A stretch of DNA of 64,000 bases, taken from Nyssa sinensis. Taxonomy: Eukaryota > Streptophyta > Magnoliopsida > Cornales > Nyssaceae. The notes below the pieces were generated by a model. That model searched no databases, had not been told where the DNA came from, and worked only from the letters and a program-made list of their open reading frames with translations. Within the stretch, counting starts at the first letter, position 1. Each line of letters begins with the position of its first letter. The stretch lies in NCBI GenBank assembly GCA_008638375.1, contig CM018031.1, positions 64,530,188 to 64,594,187 on the forward strand, written 5' to 3'. Shown one piece after another: positions 39,801 to 51,800 of the stretch. The translations under genes and the position numbers were made by a program.

Positions 39801-42800
39801 TGGGTATGCAAAAGCGTAAGTATGTGTATAACAGGAATGATGAAATTTGAATAGCAAGTATGGATTTTGAATAATAACCTATATGTGATTTATTTGGGCT
39901 GCCAACTAAACTATAAACTTTTCTTTGGAGTTTTACGCTGATGTTGATGGGTATATATGGCTCCGTGTAAATCCCAATTTTTGCCCGACCCTAACTATGG
40001 TTGTATTGGATGTGAACTATTTTATGCAAGTTGCAATCAGAAAGTTCAAATGCCAAACAGTGTTAAATATTTTGGTATCTGTTTTATATTGCATGTTTCC
40101 CTTGTTTTAAGGATAATTTATTTTTTCTTAGAAGGCTTTAAATATTTTTCTCTCTTGATTGTTTTCTTAGGAATTTTTGCTAATGATTATATACAGTTAT
40201 CCTGCATCAAATGTGATTTGGAGGAAATGGATTTCATTGTGTCCATGAGAGAAGGCAACTTGACCGAGCAGCTTCTTCCCTCGAAGCATTCTTTTTTTAT
40301 TCGAGAATCAAGGTAATTAACTTGGAGTTCTAATTGTATGGTTTATAATATGCCATTTTTTTTATATTTCTTTATCTTGAGAAACTGCAGAACTTTTCAA
40401 TTTTGGCACTTCCAAATTTTAAATTCTAGTGGAGTTATTTTACCATATCTTATTGTTGAGATGAAGACTGGTTGCCAGTGTCCCTTTCTAGATTAGTAAC
40501 CTTATTTTATCATTTTACCCTTTTGTATCCATCTTGTTTGAACCTTTTGGAATCAGACCATTTCTAACCATTTATGTGTGGATTGATTGAAATTCATGCT
40601 TCTATTTGATAATATATTGATGCAAGATGCTTGGAAAAACTGCAATTTCCCATATTGAGTGGTCTTGTGAATGAGATTCTTAAATAATGGGTAATGAAGA
40701 AGAAATAGAAGAGAAGATGGGGAGAAAAGCTGAAATTTTCCTACACAGGGTTCTACTTGTTTCCTGGAAATTCTACCAAAAAAAATGTTTTCCTGGAATT
40801 TTAGGTTTGCCTTGAGGTTGGTTGGGATCAAGGTTTTAAGTAACGGTCACGGCCGCTATAATGGTAACAGTCACGGTGACGTGGAAGGGAGTGTAAAGTA
40901 ACGGACGCGACTATCAGGAGTGTGAATTTGTTTTTTTATTGCACAATGCCCAAAAATTGTACCGATACGCACATTTTAATCACAGGATTCCTTATATTTG
41001 AGTTTCGAGTGATTTTTATAAAATTTATAAAGATGATTTTATATTATTAATAAATTTATTTTTGAATTTTTATGTCACTACTTAATTTTTTACTTGGTTT
41101 GGGCAACAACTAGACTTTTTCTTGTTGGCAGTGACATAAAAATTCAAAATGAAATTTATTAATAATGTAAAATCATCTTTATAAATTTTATAAAATTCAT
41201 TAAAAATCACTAGAAATTCAAATATATGGAATTATGTGATTAAAACATGCGTATCAGTACAATTTTTAGGTGTTGTGCAATGAAAACAAATTTCACGCTC
41301 CTTATAGCCATGTCTGTTACGTTACACCCTGCGTCTGCATCACTATGACCATTACCGTTATGGCGGCAACGACCATTACCATTACAGAGGCCGCGATCGT
41401 TACTTAAAACCTTGATCCCTTTATGCCTTGTATGTTTCATTTGTGGGGAGCAAAATCTTTGTTCTTTTGAAAGGGATTGAAATGTCAATCCACAAATTTA
41501 AGAGTTATTATTTTAGTGTATTGTATAGTTGAGTGAAAGGGAGGTAAACCCCTCTACTTTCTATTTTTAGGATTTTTAGAGAATGTGGAATCTTTTGTCA
41601 TCTGCATAGGGTGGTGCTGAGTGCGGTTTTGCTTTATATACCTTGTGTGTAGATGAGTTGTGCGCTTCCGTTTTGGCACCTCCTAATGAAAATCTTTTAC
41701 TTACTAGAAAAAATAAAAATGAAAAATAGGGTAGTTTATATTGATTGACTTTCCATACGTAGTCTAAAATAAATTGAATTTTGTGTACTTATATATTCTT
41801 ATTTGATTAATTTAATCAGGTAACGTATCTCACCGTCACTGGGATGTGGTCAAGATATATATGATTGCTTTCGTCATCCAATCTCAATAGGAAAACGTAT
41901 ACTTTACCCTCTTGTGGTTTGGCCTGACACTTTACCCCCACATACTGTTTATTTTTGACAAAAAATCTAACTGTAGCACTTTTTTTTTTCTTCTTTTGAT
42001 TAGTAAAGGTGTATATTAACTCACGACCATAGGGGGATTAAGTTTCAAATTTTGAAATACAAGGGGTTAAGTGCCACATGGGGGTAATGTGTCATTTCTC
42101 CAAACACTGAAACATTCCCAAGATACCCTTGTTTGCATATCCGCCGAACATTATTCTTTTCAGCCTTATTTAGAAACTTGACTTCTTGTTTGCTTGGATG
42201 TTGACACTTTCCTGGTGTATTGGACAAGACACTTAATCGATATTATTTTCTTTTATTTCTTGATGAGTGTAATCGCTATTATTTTTATAAGTAGAGTAGT
42301 ATATAAACAATCCCCGGAAAGGGTTCAACCCATGTACGTGCAAAAAGTATAGGAGCTAAGGCTAAGTTATAGACAATTTAAATCACCCAAAAAATCTATA
42401 AAAGAGAGTAAAGAATTTGGGTAGCACCCACAAATCTGAAAATGAAAAGTATTTAGAAGGGTCTTTTTAAGTCTGTGAATAGACAACTTAAAATTGTCAA
42501 AGGTATACCCATTCCATTCCCACCATATACACCACATCGAGCAATGGGGAATTGACCGCAATACAAAAGTTGCAGAGAGGAGGATGTTGGGATGGATGTT
42601 GGCATTAATTTTCCTTTTAGTTAATCTACCAGCATCAACTTTCATCCACATTTGAAGCCTCAAAAGATTGTAAGACTATGAAGAAATATTTGGCTTGTAG
42701 ATAGGTTCTTTGGATGCTAAGATACAGAACAGTTAACCACTTGTCAATATATTACTCTTGTGGAATACAGACAACATCTTTGAGTAGCACTAGATCTCTT

Positions 42801-45800
42801 GATAATGAATCCATGATTTGTAATGACTTATTATTTTTATTTTTTTCTAATAGCAGACATTTCTAGTGTTTTGATTTCTTTATTACTTTAAGTATTGTTT
42901 CCTTAAGCTTTACAATTCTAATAAGAGAAAAGATGTTTTGTAAAGTCTCTTCTCTTTCTTACTTTCAAACCCTAAGAAATTGCATAGATTCGAATTCACC
43001 TTGATATCTGAGGATTAATTGAAGTCTAAAGGCTACCTACACTTAATAAATCATCCAAAGGGTTCAAAGAATGTTACATCATCGCTGTACTGTTGCTGGA
43101 CATTGAGACCTAAATGGTTCGATTCATCTATTTTTTTAATGAGAATTATGGTGATTTTTGAAGCCGTTTGATAGGACTTTTTCAATTTTGAAACATTTTC
43201 AGTTTAAGTTCTTTTCTTTTTTCCAAAGATCTGTGACTTGGGGCAGATTTGATCCGTTTCTTTGTTGGGTTGCAATCTAAAGGGTGTGTCTAGTCCCTTG
43301 GAGGTTTTGTGTGGAGTTTTGGTCCGGCTCTGTTTATTTTTTAGGATTTTTTGCCCAGAAAGGTGATTGACATCCACCGTTAGCTCCGTCGGGCATGTTC
43401 TTTGTTAGCTGTTTGGCCTACTTGTCAGTTTTTCATTATTTCTCCTGTAAAGAGTGCCCCCTTTGATTATTAAATCCTGTAGAAAATTAGTACTGGGTCT
43501 ATTAGCAGTGAGGAAAGTGGGTTGTGTTGTTGTGGGATTCTTGTCGATAATCCATCTCTTCATATTAGTCCTGTAAAGCTATATGGGAACAATTATTTTT
43601 GGTCACTGTCGTGCTTGTTATTAGTTTTGGGCTAGGGGGTTGCATGGGTAGTGGACTAGGGCGCATAAGCGTCCACCTATGATTGGCCCTTATGAAGCAC
43701 GGGCAGTTTATTTTGGCTCACGTGTCGGTGTCGGACACGTGTTGGAGACCGACACTTTCGAACACTTTTTAGACACGGGAAAAAAGAGTGTTTAATTTTT
43801 TTATGAAGTTCGAACACGTTAGGACATGTTAGTACACGTTTTGGACACATTTTATTTTCCGGTTTTTTTTTGGATTTTTTCCCTCCTTTTATTCTCTTCT
43901 CCTTTTTTTTGGGGGGGGGGGGGGGCTTATATATATATATATTCTATGTAGTATTTAGTAAATTTATTTTGGAACTTGAATCATGTATGTTGATGATTAA
44001 ATGAAAAAGTTTTTAAATTTTTATTTAATGGCTTTGTTATTTTAATAACTTAATAATATTTTTTTTGTGATTTATGTGTGTTTATTTCAATTTTAATTGA
44101 AATAATGTTATGTTTTTATTATATGATCAAAGAAAAAATATATATTCAATGCATTCCTGATGTATCCGTGTCATTTTTTGAGAAATGTCATGTCCGTGTT
44201 GTATCTGTGTCCGTGCTTCTTAGATTGACCCTATTTGAAATTCTTTGGTTATGTCATGGTTATCTAATTCCATACAACCTCAGATTAGCTGGCTTTACCT
44301 TTTCTTTAATACTGTCCATGCCATTAGGACTTCAGCAGCTCAGACCTATTTGCAGATAAGTAATGGTGGTCAAATTTATGAATCATGGAAGAAAATTCAT
44401 GAAACCAAGTTGAAAGACATCATTGTTTCTATGTTTCATGCAGAACTTAACCGGTTGTGGAAAAAGCTGGATTATTGTCACGATTTTTAGGCAGACTGTT
44501 GCAATGATAGTGCCAATTTTTAGAAGTTAGTTAAAGAGGAGCGGGTTTATGATTTTCTTGTTGGTCTTAATTCAACCTTTACCCTATATATTCCATCTTT
44601 CTTTTCTAATAAAATTCTAATTTTTTTATCTGATAAAAAGAGTTTGGAAGAATTTTGTTCCTGTTGGTGGAAGTTTGTCGATATCTTTTAATGCCTAGAA
44701 ACTCCTTGTCTATTGAACTGTTGCTGTAAAAGTTGCTTTAGCTTGTGTAATTGCTGGCCTGTTGCAGTTTATTATTTTTAAAAATTATCACTCTGCTTCA
44801 GCTTTTTTCGCGGTTTTTCTTCTGCTCCTTAGAGACACGTGGATTATTTCCATAGTCTTCTTGAAAACCTTTCACTGTTTGTTTTGAACTTCTGAAAGTT
44901 GTCCTCATAGCTAGTGCCTGCATGACAGGTCTATATGAACTGATGGAAACCATCTTAAATCTTGAACAAGGAGTTGAGTCCTTTTTGAAAGAGTTATGAA
45001 CTGGTTGGGAATGAAGTAATGAAAGGTGGGAAGACAATAGAGTTTCCAAAGTGAGAAAGAGGTAACCTGTGCTTCCCCAAGATTCGTATTAGCATGGTCT
45101 ATACTTCGTATTTCAGGATACTAATAGACCTTAGAGATCTATTCTTGGGTGCCACTTGGAAAAACAGGAAATGACAACTTAGAAGATGGAGAAATAATGC
45201 TAGTTAGTTTCACATTAGGAAGAGGATCAATGAGACCACAATTGACCTTATTTCACAAACACCAAACCACGAGAACCAAAATGTTTTCTTGTGCAAAACT
45301 GCACTTAATTATCAGTGGGATTTATAGGAAGAAGAAGAATGATATAGTTGTTTTTTACCATGTTCCTCCAGGATAATCATGTCTCATTTAGATCTGCATC
45401 AAATTTATTGTGCTAACCAGAATTTCTTTCATTTCATGGCTTCTTGCTTGCTAGTTGACTGATTCAATGATTTTTTTTGGTGATTTGCAGGTCTGGTGTA
45501 AGGCATACCAATGTTTTACTAAGGGGAGCAGTTTTTCGGACCTTTAGTATAAACTTTTTCACATATGGTTTCCCGGTACATCTTCTTACACTACACATGA
45601 CATCAATTTGAACGCGTCTCTGCTCTTTTTAACTGAATCAAAATTGTCTAATGATCATGACATTGGATATGAACTTGACCTTTAAATGGCATCTTATTTG
45701 AAGGTTAAAAAGAGTGTTGTGACTTTCGTTATTCGTACTCAATACTAGTTTGGCAGTTGTCTCTGCTATTTTAAACTCCATGCCTACCCAACAATTTCTC

Positions 45801-48800
45801 TTATTGAACTTCTGATTGCACTTCGTATATAATCAAGAGGTCATATTCTATTTTGACTGATTACAATCTGAAACATAATGGATGTGTGAAGGCCAGCTGG
45901 TGTTGTATATGTTAATGCATGGAAGAGACAGTTCCCCTAATTCTTTTGCATTATAGGGTTTCAATGGAGCTTTGGAGCATGATTGTGCTTTTTGGAATTG
46001 CTCAGGTCATGCCTAGGACAATGGTTGAGATGTTATGGAGTTGGAAAGGGTACTATTTGAAGTGTAGGGTTGAGAAGGCTTCGCGTATGGCCCCCTTTGC
46101 CTTATTTGGAACTTTGGAATGAGGGGAAAGGATGGAGGTTCCAATACATAGGATAAAACATATTCTTTTTAAGGACTACTCTTTTGGATTATAGATTCCT
46201 GTTCCATGTCTTTTGATTCATATGTAATTGTAAATTGATGTTGTATTGAGTTTTGATTCATATGTAAAGTTATTAGGTGATAGATAATTGTTAATTGGTG
46301 TTGTATGTGCAAGAGGGATAGTGAATCAGTTAATTATCTATTGTTGCATTGTGTGGTGGCCAGGGATTTGTGGAGTTTGTGACATGAAGAGTTTATTTGG
46401 TGTGACAGGTGACACCTTATTATTGTGGTGAAGAAATAGGAGATCCTTTAAAGGGGTAGACTCTCCTATTTGGGTTGTGAAGTACCCTACGTTGATCTTA
46501 CTATTGTTTCCTCTTTTTTTTGTTGGGGGGGATTATGTCATCATTTTGTAGAGTTCTTTATGAGCCATTACTTGGTGCAATGATAAAATGCTCAAGCAAT
46601 GTGAGAACAAGGGTTTTGAGTCTGAGGGCAGCCATTGTTTCCAAGAAAATAATATCAAAGGATAGATTTGAAAGTCATGCTAGGGGGCGAGGGCGGCCAA
46701 AATTAATTTTAGTAAAGGTAGTTAAAAAGATATATTAATATGTGGTCTAACGGAGAGAATGACCTTAAATAGAGAATAATGCCGAGATAGGATTCATGTA
46801 GCCGACCCCAAATAATTAGGATAAGACTTTGTTGAGTTGAGATTTGTCTCCGGTTTACACTTCCCAACATCCAACATTAGGTAATAACCCCTTTTTTTGT
46901 AGAATTCTTGGGGGACATGAGAGTATATTCTTGTATTAAGCTCGAACCGTGTTGTGACACGACTGCCCAAGCATAGTATTTTACCATTGCACCAAGCTAT
47001 GTGCCCTTTTTTCTTCTTGGAATATTAATATAGATTTGAAAGTCATGCTAGGGAGCGAGGGCGGTCAAAATTAATTTTAGTAAAGGTAGTTAAAAAGATA
47101 TGTTAATGTGTGGTCTAACGGAGAGAATGACCTTAAATAGAGAATAATGCCGAGATAGGATTCATGTAGTCGACCCCAAATAATTAGGATAAGACTTTGT
47201 TGAGTTTAGATTTGTCTCTGGTTTACACTTCCCAGCATCCAACATTAGGTAATAACCCCCATTTTTGTAGAATTCTTGGGGGACATGAGAGTATATTCTT
47301 GTATTAAGCTCAAATTGTGTTGTGACACGACTGCCCAAGCATAGCATTTTACCATTGCACCAAGCTATGTGCCCTTTTTTCTTCTTGGAATATTAATATA
47401 AGATTTGAAAGTGATGAGGTTTTTTCGAACCTCTGCTTGTGGTTTGTGACGCGGTTAGTGAGTTTTAACTTTTTATTGGCAGGCTTTGTTTTTAAAATTT
47501 ATTTTATTTGGGGTTGTTGGGGGGGGGGGAAGGTCAGTTCGTTCCAAAACTGCCTTATTTCAATACTGAACAATTATCTTTGCAGTGCTGCCATCCCTAT
47601 GACCACCAATGTTGGGATCACTATTATCACCACAGGAATTCTAATTGCCAAGGGCATCTTCACTACCACCATTATTTTATATGCTCAGTTCATGCCTCAG
47701 GTATCCCAAGAAATAAGGGGTATGAAAAGAGGGGAAGCTGGGGAAGATAAGGCGGGAGACAAATTGTAACTCCCTGTCCCCGGTTCATTGGTTACCTTCT
47801 TTCTTCCTCCCTTGACGTCCTTGAACTGATCGCTATTGTTTTCTTGTGCTGTTGTTATCTTGAATTGTTATAAAACAACTTTCAAGTATATTTAGTTGGA
47901 TGCAGTGGGATGAAGTGTTAATTGATTTGGGAAGTGTGGTCGTGTTCTCGGGCATGGTAGGTTTGGACACCTAGCATGAGTTTTGTTAAGTAACAGCAGC
48001 ATATCTTAGTATAATATATCTCTAGCTTCTAGTCTATCTAAAATGTAGTTATTAAAGGTAGGTTTGTCTTGCATTCCCTCGCGTAGGAGGAGACTTGTTA
48101 CATCTGTCTCTCTATTTGGGTAATCACCAAAGCAAAAGCAACTTTCTAGGAAGTCACATTCCCCATAATCTTGGTGGCACTAGTCTAATGAACAGTCACT
48201 TGCTTTCCAGTACCATTACAAGTGCTGCTGCCAACACTATGATTGCAATCACAATTACAACCCTCACCACATCTTTGCAGGTGCTAAGGTCTTCTACCAT
48301 CACCATCATAGTTGCTACTATTATTGCAACCATCACTGCCTCCATTTTTTTTTCTCGGGGAATTTTCTTAGAATGATTGAGATAGCTCTAGAGTATTTAT
48401 AAATTTCCACTTAGATGATTGAAAATATAATTTCTACCATTCTTAATTTGACTTTTTTTTTTATTTATAGTTAGGTAACTAATTTTGTAATGCAATCTGA
48501 AAAAGTTATATTTATGCTTCATTTGAATGTAGTCTTCTGTTTTAGCATACTAAGTTATTTTAATTTTATTATAGAATTTCCAATAATATTCAAAGAAGCC
48601 TCAACTACCTTTTTTGTTATAATCATTACTGGGGCATATGGTATGGCTATCATTTCTTCTATGACATTCTTGGAAGCATATTTAACTTTATATTTAGGTT
48701 ACTCAGATTTGATCCTTAACTATAGTACTAATTACTATTTCAATCATCATCTGAGTTATCTAATATCTTTGGCTCATATGTAAAAAAATTTCAGTGGTGA

Positions 48801-51800
48801 ACTTGACAGGTCTCGTTGTTTGCTCTTTCGTTCTGGAGTTTCCATTTTGCAAGTGTTTGTGCATTTGGATTACTTGCATATGTTGGCTATATTGTATATG
48901 CCTTCCCATCATTGTTCCGTTTGCACCGATTAAATGGGCTACTGCTTGTGTTCATTCTATTGTGGGCTGTCAGCACATATATCTTCAATGTGGCATTTGC
49001 ATTCTTGAATTGGAAACTTGGGAAGGTAGTCCTCAGTTTGGGTATGAATTCTTCCACTTTATATATTGGCAAAGCTCAGCTGATTGATAAGTATTCTGTT
49101 GAATATACATGTAGGATATGGAAATTTGGGAGATGGTTGGGTTTTGGCATTATCCTATTCCTGGATTTTTTCTGCTTGCTCAATTTTGTCTTGGAATTCT
49201 TGTTGCTCTGGGTAATCTTGTAAACAACTCTGTTTTTCTCTACCTCTCTGACGAGAACACAGAATCTTCAAATGAAAGCAGTACTGTTGAAGGTAATCAA
49301 ACTATGTATTGGCATCTATCATGTGGTTTTAAGTTACCTTTTTTTGGTTATAGATTTACTTAGAGCAGTGACCGTACTTTTCATTGTTGAGAGCTTGATA
49401 TGCATTGTTAGTCCATTTTCTAACAGCTTAAGCTTTTGAAACAATTGGTTGGTTAACGTGGTATCAAAGCCTTGGTTATGGGAGGTTTTGGGTTCAAGTC
49501 TCCCCATTTGCATTTATTCTCCGTTTGTATTTGCGCTCTCTTCTACTTTGCATTTTCCTGTGGTTTCTTCACCTCTCCACGTGCTAGTTCGGAGTCGCAC
49601 GTGAGGGGGAATGTTGAGAGCTTGATATATATCGTTGGTCCATTCTCAAATAGTTCAAGCTTTTGGAACACTTGATATTCATCATATGCTTAATTTAAAA
49701 TTTTGGTCTCCCCATTTACATTTATTCTCCGTTTGTATTTGCGCTCTCTTCTACTTTACATTTTCTTGTGGTTTCTTCACCTCTCCACGTGCTAGTTCGG
49801 AGTCGCACGTGAGGGGGAATGTTGAGAGCTTGATATATATCGTTGGTCCATTCTCAAATAGTTCAAGCTTTTGGAACACTTGATATTCATCATATGCTTA
49901 ATTTAAAATTTTGGTTTCCTTTAGTTTGTGTGTTTTTTTTTTCTTTTGGGTTCTAGATTTACTGAGAGCATTACTCTACTTCTGCACCGTATGTTTAATT
50001 TAATTTTTTGGTTTCCTTTAGTTTTTTTTTTTTTTTTGTGCGCATGTGTCGTACTCAAATTTATACCTAGGTCAGCTCACAATGATGTTTTGCATTTGCT
50101 TTATCTAGGGCAGCATTTCTAATTACTATGAGAACAAGTGAAATACAATTGATATGCAATTACGAGGTTTTGCTGATGGTGCTTAATCGTACATTATTTA
50201 GTGTTCTGGTGACGGCGTGTTCTTAATTCCTAAAACATGCAAATCATTTGTTCCAACCATACTCTCTCATCTGGCCATCAACAACAATGGAATGGTCATC
50301 CTGGCAATTCTCTCTTTTGTTATTCCTGTTCTGCATATAAATTTTGTCTTATTGCTTTTAAGTTGATTGTTTTATTTCACTTCCATTCTTCTGATTGTCT
50401 ACCCATATTTAATTGTAGTAAAAGAAGAGACCAAGGTACTGATTGTGGCTACAATTGCTTGGGGACTACGCAAATGCTCTCGGGCTATCATGCTGGTGCT
50501 GATTTTCCTCATTGCCATGAAACCTGGTTTCGTCCATGCTGTATATAGTATGTTACATTGGCTAAAGTTATTTATTTATTTAAACATTTATACGTTTCGG
50601 TCTTAGTCAGATGAATGCCTTTCATATATTAATTTCATGATAGCAAGCTTTCAATGTTACATCATTCTACAGCAATTTACTAATTGATGCTAAATCCTGA
50701 ACTGTGCTTCAGTGATATTCTTTCTGATATATCTTTTGAGCCACAACATCAGCAAAAAGATACGCCAATCCCTGATTCTTTTATGTGAGGCTCATTTTGC
50801 AATATTATACATTCTTCAGTTTAATCTGGTCTCAAAAACTTTGGAGCAATATGGCTCTTTGAGCATGGGAATTCTATCTCAATTAGGTATGCTTTGTATT
50901 GAATTAGTTGATTTTACATTATCATCCTTTAAGGAGACATGGTTATGATTTTGAATCTGTTTGTAATTTAATACAGTTGTGTACATTTTACTTTTTTGGT
51001 TTTGATTTAACGTTTTGTGTGAAAATTTTATTGATAAAATTTTTATATGAATAAATACAGGTCTCCTTGATGAAGAGAGTTCCTGGGATTTCTTGGAAAT
51101 AGCTTTTCTTGCATGCTTCTGTGCAGTTCATAACCCTGGTTTCGAAGTGCTATTTTCATTCTCAGCAATTGTGCAGCACACCCCTTGCCCTCCGTTTGGA
51201 TTTAGCATCTTGAGAGCTGGTTTGAACAAATCAGTTCTATTGTCTGTTTATGCTTCACCAACCACTCAAGATAGCCATGATGGTCCTTCTTATGGTATAA
51301 CTTCTTGCATGGTTTGATGTCTTTGGGAATTTCTGTTCATTTTTATCTATGATAATGCTCCCCAAAAAAAAAAGAATTAGTAGTAGTTTTCTGATTATAG
51401 GCACAAATTTGCATATTTCGCATTTGAATCTTTAATTTAAGGATTCAAGATACTGTGAAATGTGTCCAGGAAACGTGGCTCTCATGTAGAGTGCAAGGAA
51501 CCTCTGGCTCACCATTCATTAATTCCCTTTAGGAGTTTGAAGTAATTCACTTATATGTAAGGCAAAGTAATCTATGGCATTCACTAGGATGTATCAGAAG
51601 ATTATGGTGAACTGAATTGTATTGCCAAAAGTTCTTTGGGATTTAGAAGGTTAACAGAGATGGTGATGGAGCTCTGTTGATTGTTCTTTTGAATGAGGAG
51701 GTACTTTACTTAGTAATGGGACCTAGGAAGAGATCCAACCCGGACAAGAGTGGGGAAATCCGAAGCAGAGGGGAATGTTAACAGGTCTAAACAAGGGTTC

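Larger units (their letters stand above)
32092..40196. other. PIEZO intron 6 (8.1 kb, repeat-rich)
   Basis: The largest intron. In order it holds a TRIM-like element (32711-32961), a plus-strand LINE fragment (32962-33635), a minus LINE tail (33690-33860), an Au-type SINE split by a MITE (33985-34675), and two minus-strand LINEs (35055-37560 and 37805-39140). About 39140-40196 looks unique. Splicing across it must skip all of these. Confidence 0.8.
40313..45490. other. PIEZO intron 7
   Basis: A 5.2-kb intron with a foldback element (40824-41419), a plus-strand LINE-tail-like stretch (about 41500-41720), a minus LINE fragment (42290-42670), a MITE (43690-44223) and a copia gag relic (44300-44640). 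42700-43680 and 44650-45490 are unassigned. Confidence 0.7.
45576..48809. other. PIEZO intron 8
   Basis: A 3.2-kb intron with two LINE zf-RVT remnants (45870-46190 and 46300-46460), an RTE-like tail in tandem duplication (46663-47400), and simple ATC/ACC-rich stretches near 47590-47680 and 48220-48340. The rest is unassigned. Confidence 0.7.

Noticed and set aside
47437..48376. Several 80-110-codon frames in PIEZO intron 8
   Set aside because: They come from simple ATC/ACC-rich sequence with long Thr/Ile runs, and no homology was recognised.
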